A program made the translations under genes and the position numbers. Under the pieces are notes generated by a model. That model saw nothing but the letters and a program-made list of their open reading frames with translations, was not told the origin of the DNA and searched no databases. A stretch of DNA of 54,130 bases from Actinoplanes philippinensis (GTDB lineage: Bacteria; Actinomycetota; Actinomycetes; Mycobacteriales; Micromonosporaceae), in assembly GCF_900113015.1 (NCBI RefSeq), contig NZ_FONV01000034.1, positions 1 through 54,130 of the forward strand, read 5' to 3'. How positions within the stretch are numbered: position 1 is the stretch's first letter; each line of letters begins with the position of its first letter. Below are positions 24,302 to 32,501 of the stretch, one piece after another.

Positions 24302-24615
24302 TCTTCCATCTGTGCCCGCGCGCGGCGTGGGCAGAGGCCGGGCCGTTCCTCGAGGCCGAACCGTTCCTGCACTGCTCACCGGCGGACTGGGTGCACGTGG
24401 TCGCCGACCGGATCTTCCGGGGCCGCGACGACATGGTGCTGCTGGAGATCGACGAGGAGCGGCTGCCGGGCCAGGTCGTCTGGGAGGACGGCGATCCGCC
24501 CGAGCCGGACGGGCGGCAGTTCCCGCACGTCTACGGCCGGATGCCGACGGGCGCGGTGGTAGCCGTTCACGACTACCGACCGCGCCCGGACGGGACCTTC
24601 CCTACGGTGACCTGA
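24298..24615 (+). CDS. DUF952-family small protein
   Basis: A 105-residue protein matching the DUF952 pattern (IFHLCPRAAWAEA, FLHCSPADWV, VVWEDGDPPE, FPHVYGRM), a family of unknown activity often compared with glutathione-transferase-like or ligand-binding folds. The start is TTG 24298, overlapping the recG stop, so expression depends on coupling. It converges on the LPXTG gene with a gap of only four bases. Confidence 0.8.
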   Translation: MIFHLCPRAAWAEAGPFLEAEPFLHCSPADWVHVVADRIFRGRDDMVLLEIDEERLPGQVVWEDGDPPEPDGRQFPHVYGRMPTGAVVAVHDYRPRPDGTFPTVT

Positions 24616-24619
24616 CGGA

Positions 24620-25861
24620 TCAGGCGGTGAAGTTCACCTTGCGGCGGCGGGCCAGGATGAACAGCACGGCGCCCGCGACGAGCAGCAGGAACGCGCCACC
24701 CGCGACACCGGCGGCGGCCGAGCCGGTCAGCGGCAGCTCACCGTCTTCGTCGTCACCGGCGACCGGAGTCGTCGCGATCGGGCTGGGGCTGGTCGAGGCG
24801 GTCTCCGACGGGGTCGCCGAGGGGCTCTCGGACGGCTCGTCGGTGGACGGGGTGGACACCGAGGTGCTCGGGCTGGGCTCGGTGCACTCGCCCTTCTTCA
24901 CCGGGACGGTGACCGGCTCGGCGCCGGTGATCTCCGGGTAGGTCACGGTGGCCGTGGTGGCCTCACCGGCCGGGAAGGTCACCAGCTCGGACTTGCCGGG
25001 GGCGACGGTCGCGGTCTTGGTCTCGGAGCCGTAGGTCACCTCGGCCTTGGCCGGGGTGTTGCCCTCCGGGTTGGTCACCGTGATGGTGACGGTCTCGCAG
25101 TCGTTCTCACCGGCGGCGGTGGGCACGCAGGTCTCCGGGCGCGCCCAGCTGTAGGTGAAGTCCGGCAGACCGGGAGCGGTCACCTTGACGGGGCCGACGC
25201 CGGCCGGGACCTCGACGGTCTCGCCCTTGCCCGCGGGCACCTTCACGGTCTTCTCGAAGCCGTTGCCGGTCACCCGGAACTCGACGTCGTACTTGCTCAG
25301 CTTGCCGTTGTTGCTCAGCTGCAGGTCGACGGTGCCGTCGCACTCGGCCACCGGCTGCACGGCCGGCTGCACGCAGGCCTTGTTGCCGCCGTTGAACCAG
25401 CCGGCCGGGCCCTGCGAGCGGGAGCCCGGGCCCTTCTTCTCGCCGAGCTTGGTGTCGCCGTAGTACTTGCTGCCGTCCAGCGGGTCGATGACGTCCTTCT
25501 GGCCGCCGAAGAACAGGTCCACCTGCGTGTTGCAGTCCGGGACCTCGACCTCGAGCGTGACGACGCCGTTCTTCTCCTTCAGCGTGCCGGTCTTGCTCTG
25601 GAAGACGTACTGCGGCGTCGCGAACTGGGGCTTCGGCGCGAAGTAGGACACCAGGGTGACCTCCTCGGCCACGTCCAGGTCCTTGTTCGGCGTGACGGTG
25701 GCGGTGGCGATGCCGCCGTTGATCGTGAAGGTGTGGGTGAACAGGTAGGGCTTGTCGGCGCCGCGTGGGGTGGCGCCGGCAGGGTTCGCGAAGGCCGTCA
25801 GGCCGAGCAGCGCGCCGGCCAGCACGGCCAGGACACGACGCCCGCGAGGGGTTTTGTTCAT
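24620..25861 (-). CDS. secreted LPXTG-type cell-wall-anchored protein
   Basis: A 413-residue exported protein. Residues 1 to about 30 are a signal peptide (RRVLAVLAGALLGLTAFANPAGA). The middle contains two or three Thr/Val-rich beta-sandwich-like repeats, with CDGTVDLQLSNNGK and CETVTITVTNPEG each starting at a Cys. A Ser/Pro/Thr-rich spacer (about 325-370) leads to LPLTG, a hydrophobic helix and RRRKVNFTA. The tail is a sortase signal. ATG 25861 has GGAGA upstream. Its C-terminal tail is nearly identical to that of the next gene upstream. Ligand unknown; no sortase gene is in the window. Confidence 0.85.
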   Translation of the reverse strand: MNKTPRGRRVLAVLAGALLGLTAFANPAGATPRGADKPYLFTHTFTINGGIATATVTPNKDLDVAEEVTLVSYFAPKPQFATPQYVFQSKTGTLKEKNGVVTLEVEVPDCNTQVDLFFGGQKDVIDPLDGSKYYGDTKLGEKKGPGSRSQGPAGWFNGGNKACVQPAVQPVAECDGTVDLQLSNNGKLSKYDVEFRVTGNGFEKTVKVPAGKGETVEVPAGVGPVKVTAPGLPDFTYSWARPETCVPTAAGENDCETVTITVTNPEGNTPAKAEVTYGSETKTATVAPGKSELVTFPAGEATTATVTYPEITGAEPVTVPVKKGECTEPSPSTSVSTPSTDEPSESPSATPSETASTSPSPIATTPVAGDDEDGELPLTGSAAAGVAGGAFLLLVAGAVLFILARRRKVNFTA

Positions 25862-25886
25862 CTGTTCTCCGATGAGGGGAAATGGG

Positions 25887-25921
25887 CGGGGGCGCGCCGA
25901 ATCGGATTCGACGCGCCCCCG
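25887..25921 (-). terminator. hairpin between the two cell-wall protein genes
   Basis: A long stem with one mismatch (CGGGGGCGCG...GAATC paired with GATTCG...CGCCCCCG) lies 35 bp downstream of the 306-residue LPXTG gene, on its 3' side. The two wall-protein genes are therefore probably separate transcripts. Confidence 0.65.
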
Positions 25922-25955
25922 GTTGTTGCTGTTGTCGTGTGGTGCTACGCCGTGA

Positions 25956-26876
25956 TCAGGCGGTGAACTTCACCTTGCGGCGGCGGGCGACGAAGAACAG
26001 GGCGCCACCGATGGCCAGCAGGCCCGCGGCGCCGGCGGCGACGCCACCAGCGGCGGCACCGGTGACGGGCAGGCCGCCACCCTGGCCGGCGTCGTCACAG
26101 TCCTTGGGCTCGGTCCAGGCGATGGTCCCGGACTCGCTGTAGATCTTGCCCTTGTACTCGACGGTGAAGGTCACGTCGACCTTGAAGCCCTTGTTGGCGC
26201 TGAAGGTCTCGGAGCCCTTCTTGCCGGCCTCCACGACCAGCTTGCGGGTCTCGCCCTTGCTGGTCTTGTAGTCGACGGTGAACGGCGTCTTGTTGTCGGT
26301 GTTGTCGACGCCGATGGTGATGGTGTCGCAGGTCTCCTCGAAGATCGGCTTGGCCGGAACCTCTTCGGGGATGGAGACCGGCGGTTCCTCGGTCTCGGGG
26401 GTGCTCTCCGACGGCGACGGCGACGGGGAGGTGCTGGGGGTCTCCTGCTTCGGCGGGGTGCACTCACCCTCGAGCGGGACGCTTCCCGAGGCCTCGGCCG
26501 AGTACTCGTTGTTCCACAGGATGGTCAGCTTCAGGCCCGCGCTCTTGGCGGAGCCCGCGACCCGCTGCGTGCCGGTGAGCTGCTTGTTGCTCTGCTGCCA
26601 CGGGCCGTTCTCGACGATCTCGCCGCCGTCGATCGGGGTGTCCGAAGTCTTCTCCACCTTGGTGAACTTGACCTGGTTGCCCTTCTGGCTGCCGTACGTG
26701 TCGACCACCCACTTGACGACCCACTCGCCGGTGACCTGATCGCAGGAGGAGGAACCGCCGACCACACCGTGGTGGGCCTGAGCCGGGGCGGCGAACACCG
26801 CGACGCCGGCGAGACCGATGAGCGACCCGGCGACCAGGGCGGACACCCGGCGAAGCGGGGACTTGGACACGTTCAC
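25956..26876 (-). CDS. secreted LPXTG-type cell-wall-anchored protein
   Basis: A 306-residue exported protein: signal peptide at about residues 1-34 (VAGSLIGLAGVAVFAAPAQA), then a domain with CDQVTGEWVVKWVVDTYG. A Pro/Ser/Thr/Glu-rich linker (about 140-175) leads to a second small domain (CDTITIGVDNTDNKTPFTVD), then LPVTG, a hydrophobic segment and RRRKVKFTA. GTG 26876 follows AGGAG. The second domain resembles the CETVTITVTNPEG repeat of the neighbouring protein, suggesting partial duplication. Probably a wall-anchored surface protein; function unknown. Confidence 0.85.
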   Translation of the reverse strand: MNVSKSPLRRVSALVAGSLIGLAGVAVFAAPAQAHHGVVGGSSSCDQVTGEWVVKWVVDTYGSQKGNQVKFTKVEKTSDTPIDGGEIVENGPWQQSNKQLTGTQRVAGSAKSAGLKLTILWNNEYSAEASGSVPLEGECTPPKQETPSTSPSPSPSESTPETEEPPVSIPEEVPAKPIFEETCDTITIGVDNTDNKTPFTVDYKTSKGETRKLVVEAGKKGSETFSANKGFKVDVTFTVEYKGKIYSESGTIAWTEPKDCDDAGQGGGLPVTGAAAGGVAAGAAGLLAIGGALFFVARRRKVKFTA

Positions 26877-27186
26877 GCCATCTCCTGTGTAGGGGGTTTA
26901 GGTAGGAGCGCGCGAGGAAACCACAGATGTCGCCGGTGGATTGAGCGAACCTGTGACGACGCCTCCCCGCGTCATCGGCGGGGACGATAGAACGCACCCG
27001 CAACGTCGCCCGACCATAGTCACTTCGCGAGATCAAAGAAACGTCTCAGCCGCCGCTAATGGTGTTGTTGCCAACCTGAGATCTTCGATCTACCGAACGG
27101 CACCGTAACGTCGCGCGCAGTGCCCGTGTGGAGGGACAAAGTCCACGCCGTCGTGGTCTTGCGCCGGTGGTGAAGTAGCGTTCCGT
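26877..27186. other. 310-bp divergent intergenic region
   Basis: Separates the minus-strand wall-protein gene from rsmD. It contains a small hairpin (GTGGA, nine bases, TCCAC at about 27128-27146). TAGCGT at 27176-27181 lies just before the rsmD start and is a candidate leaderless -10. On the minus strand TATCGT near 26985-26990 could be a -10 for the wall protein. I see no gene here. Confidence 0.5.
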
Positions 27187-27189
27187 GTG

Positions 27190-27753
27190 ATGACAAGGAT
27201 TATCGCGGGCGCGCACGGTGGTCGACGTCTCTCCGCTCCGCCGGGCGCGCACACCAGGCCCACATCGGACCGGGTCCGGGAGGCCTTCTTCAGCACACTT
27301 GAGACGATGACCGATTTGTCGGACACGCGGTTTGCAGACCTGTACGCCGGATCCGGCGCGATCGGACTGGAGGCGCTCTCCCGTGGCGCCGCCCACGCGC
27401 TCCTGGTCGAGGCGGACGGCAAGGCGGCCCGGGTGATCCGGGACAACATCGTCGCGCTCAAGGTCGGCTCCGCGGCCAGGCTGGTCACCGGCAAGGTCCT
27501 GCAGGCGCTCGGCGACCCGCCGTCCGGTGGGCCGTACGAGGTGGTGTTCGCCGATCCGCCGTACGCGCTGGGCGACGACGAGATCACCGGAGTGCAGGAG
27601 CAGTTGGTGGCCAACGGATGGCTGGCTCCGGACGCCGTGGTGATTTTCGAGCGATCCACCCGTGGCGAGCCGCTGAGCTGGGTGGACGGTCTGATCGGGG
27701 ACCGTACCCGGCGTTATGGCGAGACCACTCTTTGGTACGGTCGCCGATCATGA
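27190..27753 (+). CDS. rsmD: 16S rRNA (guanine(966)-N(2))-methyltransferase
   Basis: Methylates G966 of 16S rRNA. The protein starts MTRIIAGAHGGRRLSAPPGA, with the typical RPTSDRVREAFFSTL, the SAM-binding DLYAGSGAIGLEALSRGA and the catalytic DPPY motif (FADPPYALGD, about residue 121). ATG 27190 or the adjacent GTG 27187 could be used. There is no ribosome-binding site, but TAGCGT lies eight bases upstream. The stop overlaps coaD (ATGA). The rsmD-coaD pair is widely conserved. Confidence 0.95.
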   Translation: MTRIIAGAHGGRRLSAPPGAHTRPTSDRVREAFFSTLETMTDLSDTRFADLYAGSGAIGLEALSRGAAHALLVEADGKAARVIRDNIVALKVGSAARLVTGKVLQALGDPPSGGPYEVVFADPPYALGDDEITGVQEQLVANGWLAPDAVVIFERSTRGEPLSWVDGLIGDRTRRYGETTLWYGRRS

Positions 27754-28229
27754 GACGAGCGGTGTGTCCAGGCTCCTTCGACCCGGTCACCAACGGGCAT
27801 CTCGACATCATCGGACGGGCCAGCCGGCTCTTCGACGAGGTCATCATCGGAGTCCTCATCAACCAGTCGAAGACCGGGCTGTTCACCATCGAGGAGCGTC
27901 TGGAGATGCTCCGCGAGGCGACCGCCCCGTACGAGAACGTCCGGGTCGCCTCCTTCCACGGACTGCTCGTCGACTTCTGCCGGGCGCAGGGCGCGGCGGT
28001 GGTGGTCAAGGGCCTGCGGGCGGTCAGCGACTTCGACTACGAGCTGCAGATGGCGCAGATGAACATCGGGCTCTCCGGTGTGGAGACGCTGTTCATGCCG
28101 ACCAACCCGCTCTACTCGTTCCTGTCGTCCAGTCTGGTCAAGGACGTCGTGAAGTGGGGTGGCGACGCCTCGTCGTACCTGCCGGACAATGTGCTGGCTC
28201 GCCTCGTCGGCCGGTTGAAGCAGAATTAG
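27750..28229 (+). CDS. coaD: phosphopantetheine adenylyltransferase
   Basis: Penultimate step of coenzyme A synthesis. The 159-residue protein shows CPGSFDPVTNGHLDIIGRA with the nucleotidyltransferase HxGH-type motif (here NGH). The KGLRAVSDFDYELQMAQMN substrate-binding segment and the C-terminal SSSLVKDVVKWGGD follow. ATG 27750 overlaps the rsmD stop, giving coupled translation. Length is normal. Confidence 0.97.
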   Translation: MRRAVCPGSFDPVTNGHLDIIGRASRLFDEVIIGVLINQSKTGLFTIEERLEMLREATAPYENVRVASFHGLLVDFCRAQGAAVVVKGLRAVSDFDYELQMAQMNIGLSGVETLFMPTNPLYSFLSSSLVKDVVKWGGDASSYLPDNVLARLVGRLKQN

Positions 28230-28294
28230 GCCGCTTGGCAGTAACGTGATCGCACCACGCTGGGTGGCGGTTCGACGACGGGAGTGAGGCACCG

Positions 28295-28792
28295 GTGGAT
28301 CCGCTCGACCGTATCGACGAGCTCATCGAGCTCGTCCAGGACGCGCGCTCCGTGCCGATGTCGCGGACGAACTTCATGTTCGACCGCGGCGAGATGATCG
28401 AGCGGCTCGAGGAGTTGCGTGCCGAGTTGCCCTCGGAGCTGCGCAAGGCGGCCGCGGTCCTGGACGAGCGGGACCGCATCGTCGACGCCGGCCGCCGGGA
28501 GGCCGACCGGATCGTCAGCGAGGGCGAGAGCGAGCATGCCCGCCTGGTCTCGGTGAACGAGATCACGGTCTCGGCCGAGCACGAGGGCGCACGGATCATC
28601 GCCGAGGCACGGACCGAGGCGCAGCGGCTGCGTGAGGAGGTCGACGACTACGTCGACACCGCGCTGGCCAACTTCGAGCAGTTCCTGACCCGGGCGCTGG
28701 CGTCGATCGAGCGGGGACGTGACAAGATGCACGCGCTGCGCGAGATCGGCACTTTCCAGGGCGAGGACGCGGAGCGACCGCTCCCCTTTTAA
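28295..28792 (+). CDS. coiled-coil DivIVA-like cell-division/septation protein (SepIVA-like)
   Basis: A 165-residue, highly charged protein. Residues about 1-45 hold a conserved MDPLDRIDELIELVQDARSV start and NFMFDRGEMIERLEELRAEL. Residues about 45-150 are predicted coiled coil (RREADRIVSEGESEHARLV, EGARIIAEARTEAQRLREEV). Position between coaD and the DUF177 gene matches mycobacterial Rv2927c/SepIVA, an essential septum-associated DivIVA-like factor. Orthology rests on synteny and coiled-coil pattern. GTG 28295 is the start. Confidence 0.72.
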   Translation: MDPLDRIDELIELVQDARSVPMSRTNFMFDRGEMIERLEELRAELPSELRKAAAVLDERDRIVDAGRREADRIVSEGESEHARLVSVNEITVSAEHEGARIIAEARTEAQRLREEVDDYVDTALANFEQFLTRALASIERGRDKMHALREIGTFQGEDAERPLPF

Positions 28793-28866
28793 AGAGCCCG
28801 ATTCGACGACGTACAGCAAGCTCAGGTAATGTTTTCGGTCGGCCTACCCATGGCTGAGGAATCACG

Positions 28867-29430
28867 ATGCCCAAGTCACCGCAGAGCCACCTGGACCCCA
28901 GGCAACCGCTGGTCGTCGACACGACGAAACTGCCGCGGCAGCCTGGTGCGACGCGTGCCCTGAACAGGGTGGTGCCGGCCCCGGCAGACCTCGGTCTGGA
29001 GATGATCTCGGTCCCCGAGGGGTCCGATCTCACGCTCGATGCGAGCCTGACGTCGGTCTCCGAGGGGGTCTACGTCAGCGGCACCGTCAGCGGCTCGCTC
29101 ACCGGCGAGTGCGGGCGTTGCCTCAACGAGATCGACAAGTCGTTCGAGGTCTCCATCGCGGAGCTGTTCGCCTATGCGGACAGCACCACGGAGGAGACCA
29201 CCGACGAGGACGAGGTCGGCCGGATGCAGGGCGACCTGCTGGACCTGGAGCCGGCGGTGCGGGACGCGATCGTCCTGATGCTGCCGACCAATCCGCTCTG
29301 CCGCCCGGACTGCCCAGGGTTGTGCCCCGAGTGCGGGGTGCACTTCGACGACCTCCCGGCTGATCACAGCCATGAGGAAGTCGATCCCCGGTGGGCCGCT
29401 TTGCGCAACCTGTCAAACAACAAGGAGTAG
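28867..29430 (+). CDS. DUF177 (YceD) family protein
   Basis: A 187-residue protein of the DUF177 family that precedes rpmF in most bacteria and is implicated in 23S rRNA or L32 homeostasis. Conserved features are GTVSGSLTGECGRCLNEIDK and the C-terminal metal-like cluster PLCRPDCPGLCPECGVHFDD with four Cys. ATG 28867 has GAGGAAT upstream. It is followed after a few bases by rpmF. Confidence 0.9.
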   Translation: MPKSPQSHLDPRQPLVVDTTKLPRQPGATRALNRVVPAPADLGLEMISVPEGSDLTLDASLTSVSEGVYVSGTVSGSLTGECGRCLNEIDKSFEVSIAELFAYADSTTEETTDEDEVGRMQGDLLDLEPAVRDAIVLMLPTNPLCRPDCPGLCPECGVHFDDLPADHSHEEVDPRWAALRNLSNNKE

Positions 29431-29435
29431 GAACC

Positions 29436-29609
29436 GTGGCCGTCCCCAAGCGCAAGATGTCGCGCAGCAACACCCGCTCGCGCCGGGCGAACTGGAAGGC
29501 GACCGCGGTGACCACCGCGGCCTGCTCCCAGTGCAAGTCGCCGAAGCTGCCGCACGCCGCCTGCCCGGTCTGCGGCACCTACAACGGCCGCCAGGTCCTC
29601 GAGGTCTGA
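29436..29609 (+). CDS. rpmF: 50S ribosomal protein L32
   Basis: A 57-residue bL32 beginning VAVPKRKMSRSNTRSRRANW (GTG 29436). The zinc knuckle is CSQCKS and CPVCGTYNGR. AAGGAG lies upstream of the start. It is followed closely by plsX, the widespread rpmF-plsX arrangement. Confidence 0.97.
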   Translation: MAVPKRKMSRSNTRSRRANWKATAVTTAACSQCKSPKLPHAACPVCGTYNGRQVLEV

Positions 29610-29618
29610 CGCCGCCGC

Positions 29619-30608
29619 GTGACGCGCCCGATCATCGGGCGGGTCGTGCCCGAGCGGTGGCGAGCCACCGGTGCCACGGCTCCTGGACAGCGCACTGTCG
29701 GGGAGCCGGGCATCGCGCGGATCGCCGTCGACCTCCTCGGCGGGGACCAAGCTCCCGCCGTCGTGGTTGACGGCGCTCTGCGCGCTTGCAAAGCAGACCC
29801 GGCCCTTCACCTGACGCTCGTCGGCCCGGCCGATGCCGCCGACGCGGTTCTGGCCGCCCTGAAACCGGGCGACCGCCGCCGTATCACCACCGTCACCGCC
29901 CCGGCCGACTCGGTCGGCGCCGCGGTGCACGCCGTCACCGAGGGCCGGGCCGATGCGCTCGTCTCCGCCGGTGACACCCGGGCCACGGTTCTCTCCGCCG
30001 CCCGCGAGATGGGCCGCTGGCCCGGAGTCCGTCGTCCCGCGCTGACCGCCGTGCTGCCCACCGCCGCCGGCCGTCTCGTCCTGCTCGACGTGGGCTCGTC
30101 GGTCGACCCCGACGAGGAGACCCTCACCTGGCATGCCCGGCTCGGGGCGGCGTACGCCTCGGTCGTCCTGCGCATGCCCTCGCCCCGCGTGGGCCTTCTC
30201 ACCATCGGCACCGAGCCCGGCAAGGGCGACCGCCTGCGCCGCGCCCTGCCCGCCCGCCTCGTCGACCTGCCGCTGCCCGGCGGCGGCCGCTACGCCGGCC
30301 TGGTCGAGGGCGGCGACATCGTGACCGGCCGGGCCGCCGATGTCGTGGTGACCGACGGCTTCACCGGGAACGTCCTGCTGAAAGGGCTGGAGACGGCGTA
30401 CGCGCTCTCCGGTCCGCCGGCTCGCAACACCGATCCACCTCCCCGGGCGGCGCTGCTGCTCGGGGTCTCCGGCACGGTCGTCGTCTGCCACGGCGCGGCC
30501 ACCGGCCGGGACCTCGCCGCGGGCATCGCGCTCGCGGCCGACCTGCACCGCCGCAACTCGGTCGCGGCGATCGCCGATCTTCTGAGCGCTCAGCGAGGTA
30601 TCGCATGA
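29619..30608 (+). CDS. plsX: phosphate acyltransferase PlsX
   Basis: Makes acyl-phosphate from acyl-ACP for phospholipid synthesis. The 329-residue protein contains IARIAVDLLGGDQAPAVVVD (a variant of the DAMGGDxxP motif). VGLLTIGTEPGKGD and VTDGFTGNVLLKGLE near the C-terminus also fit the family. The first 30 residues look non-homologous, so translation may begin further in than GTG 29619. Its stop overlaps the rnc start. Confidence 0.88.
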   Translation: MTRPIIGRVVPERWRATGATAPGQRTVGEPGIARIAVDLLGGDQAPAVVVDGALRACKADPALHLTLVGPADAADAVLAALKPGDRRRITTVTAPADSVGAAVHAVTEGRADALVSAGDTRATVLSAAREMGRWPGVRRPALTAVLPTAAGRLVLLDVGSSVDPDEETLTWHARLGAAYASVVLRMPSPRVGLLTIGTEPGKGDRLRRALPARLVDLPLPGGGRYAGLVEGGDIVTGRAADVVVTDGFTGNVLLKGLETAYALSGPPARNTDPPPRAALLLGVSGTVVVCHGAATGRDLAAGIALAADLHRRNSVAAIADLLSAQRGIA

Positions 30609-31330
30609 TTGACAAGCGTCGTCGCCCCTCCACTGAACCGCTGGAGGAGGCGTTCGGTGTCCCGTTCAAGCCGGAGCTGCTGGAACGCGCGCTGACCCAC
30701 CGCTCGTACGCCTACGAGAACGGTGGCCTGCCGACGAACGAGCGCCTGGAGTTCCTGGGCGACTCGGTCCTCGGCGTGGTGATCACCTCAGCGCTCTTCC
30801 ACAACCACCCGGATCTGCCGGAGGGCCAGCTCGCCAAGCTCCGGGCCAGCGTGGTCAACATGCACGCGCTGGCCGACGTGGCGCGCGGCCTGGGCCCGGA
30901 GGGGCTCGGTCCGCACCTGCTGCTCGGCAAGGGCGAGGAGACCACCGGCGGCCGGGACAAGGCGAGCATCCTGGCCGACACTCTGGAGGCGCTGCTCGGC
31001 GCGATCTACCTGGAGCACGGGCTGGAGATCGCCGGCGAGGTGATCCACCGGCTGTTCGACCCGCTGATGGCCGAGTCGGCGGGCCGGGGCGCCGCGCTCG
31101 ACTGGAAGACCAGCCTGCAGGAGCTGACGGCGGCGCTGGGCCTGGGCGTGCCGGACTACGAGATCGAGGACTCCGGCCCGGATCACGCGAAGACGTTCAC
31201 CGCCTGGGTGGTGGTCGCCGGTGAGCGGTACGGCGGCTCCGAGGGCCGGAGCAAGAAGCAGGCCGAGCAGCGTGCCGCCGCGGCGGCGTGGCGCACCCTT
31301 ACGGAACAGTCGGAGAAGACCGAACCGTGA
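30605..31330 (+). CDS. rnc: ribonuclease III
   Basis: Double-strand-specific endonuclease of rRNA and mRNA processing. The 241-residue protein contains the signature NERLEFLGDSVLGVVIT (about residues 44-60), the second catalytic site DTLEALLGAIYLEHG, and a C-terminal dsRNA-binding domain ending GRSKKQAEQRAAAAAWRTL. ATG 30605 overlaps the plsX stop. The plsX-rnc-fpg-smc block is conserved across actinobacteria, here with one membrane gene inserted before fpg and the Pel-like operon after it. Confidence 0.97.
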   Translation: MIDKRRRPSTEPLEEAFGVPFKPELLERALTHRSYAYENGGLPTNERLEFLGDSVLGVVITSALFHNHPDLPEGQLAKLRASVVNMHALADVARGLGPEGLGPHLLLGKGEETTGGRDKASILADTLEALLGAIYLEHGLEIAGEVIHRLFDPLMAESAGRGAALDWKTSLQELTAALGLGVPDYEIEDSGPDHAKTFTAWVVVAGERYGGSEGRSKKQAEQRAAAAAWRTLTEQSEKTEP

Positions 31331-32490
31331 CCATGGTCGAAGAAACCCAAAAAGAAGAGACACTATGGGATAAAGCGGGCGAACTGAGTGGAGTGCTCAC
31401 CGCCGTCGGCATCCTGGCGCTGACCCGCGTCGGCCAGTTACTCATGATCAACTGGCTGAACGGTGGCGTCGCCGAGCCCCGGTCGCTCTGGGAACGGCTG
31501 CTCATCTGGGACGCCGGCTGGTTCCTACGGGTCGCGATGGACGGCTACCCGGAGGGCTACACCTACAGCTCGTCCGGCCAGCTGGAGGGCAACGAGCTCG
31601 CCTTCTTCCCGGTCTACCCGATGCTGATCCGGGCCGGCGCCGCCATCGGCATCGACCCGAGCGCGGCCGCCCTCACCGTGGCCTGGCTCGCCTCGGTCGC
31701 CGCCGGGATCGTCCTGCACCTGCTCGGCTCGTCGCTCTACGGCAAACGGGCCGGCTGGGCGCTGGTCGCCATCTGCTGTTCGGCCCCGGCGTCCGTGGTG
31801 CTCTCGATGGCGTACTCGGAAAGCCTCTTCATCGCCCTCGTCGCCGGCATGTTCGTCGCGGCGCACCGCCGGGTCTGGTGGGCGGCCGGCCTCCTCGGCC
31901 TGCTCACCGCGCTGAGCCGGCCGACCGGCGCCGCCGCCGCGCTGGGGCTCGCGGTCGCCGCGCTGCTCGCCCTGAAACACGACGACCAGCCGAAGTGGAA
32001 GCCGCTCGCCGCCGCGGCGGTCGCCCTCGCCGGCGTGCCGGCCTACCTCGGCTGGGTCGCCTACCGGGTCGGCGACCTCACCGCCTGGTTCAAGATCCAG
32101 ACGGCGGGCTGGGGCACCTCGTTCGACTACGGCGCCAGCACCGGCCAGTTCCTCTGGACCACGCTGCGTTCCGGCGACGGCTGGATCCCGATGAGCGTCG
32201 CGCTGATCCTGCTGGCGGCGCTCGCCGCGGCCGGGGTGGCGCTGGCCCAGAAGCCGTGGCTGCCGCTGGCCGTCTACGGCGTGGTCGCGATGATCCTCGT
32301 CTACGGCCAGGCCGGGTTCTACCACTCCAAGCCACGGCTGCTGCTGCCCGTACTGTTGACGCTGCTGCCCGCCGTCGTGGCGGCCGCCCGCGCCCGCCCC
32401 CGGGTCGCGGTCCTGTCGATCACCGCCTGGGCGCTGTTCGGTCTCTGGTATGGCGCCTACCTGGTGACCGTCTGGCCGTACACCTTGTAA
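31327..32490 (+). CDS. polytopic membrane glycosyltransferase, PIG-V/GT-C type mannosyltransferase
   Basis: About 387 residues with roughly ten hydrophobic segments. The sequence WDAGWFLRVAMDGYP is the D-containing loop of GT-C enzymes of the PIG-V/GPI mannosyltransferase 2 group (WD-W/G-Y motif). NELAFFPVYPMLIRAGA also fits. Such enzymes use polyprenyl-phosphate mannose outside the membrane, possibly in lipoglycan or glycoprotein mannosylation; the acceptor is unknown. The GTG at 31327 overlaps the rnc stop; ATG 31333 is an alternative. It lies between rnc and fpg. Confidence 0.75.
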   Translation: MTMVEETQKEETLWDKAGELSGVLTAVGILALTRVGQLLMINWLNGGVAEPRSLWERLLIWDAGWFLRVAMDGYPEGYTYSSSGQLEGNELAFFPVYPMLIRAGAAIGIDPSAAALTVAWLASVAAGIVLHLLGSSLYGKRAGWALVAICCSAPASVVLSMAYSESLFIALVAGMFVAAHRRVWWAAGLLGLLTALSRPTGAAAALGLAVAALLALKHDDQPKWKPLAAAAVALAGVPAYLGWVAYRVGDLTAWFKIQTAGWGTSFDYGASTGQFLWTTLRSGDGWIPMSVALILLAALAAAGVALAQKPWLPLAVYGVVAMILVYGQAGFYHSKPRLLLPVLLTLLPAVVAAARARPRVAVLSITAWALFGLWYGAYLVTVWPYTL

Positions 32491-32501
32491 AGGACGTTGA
32501 C

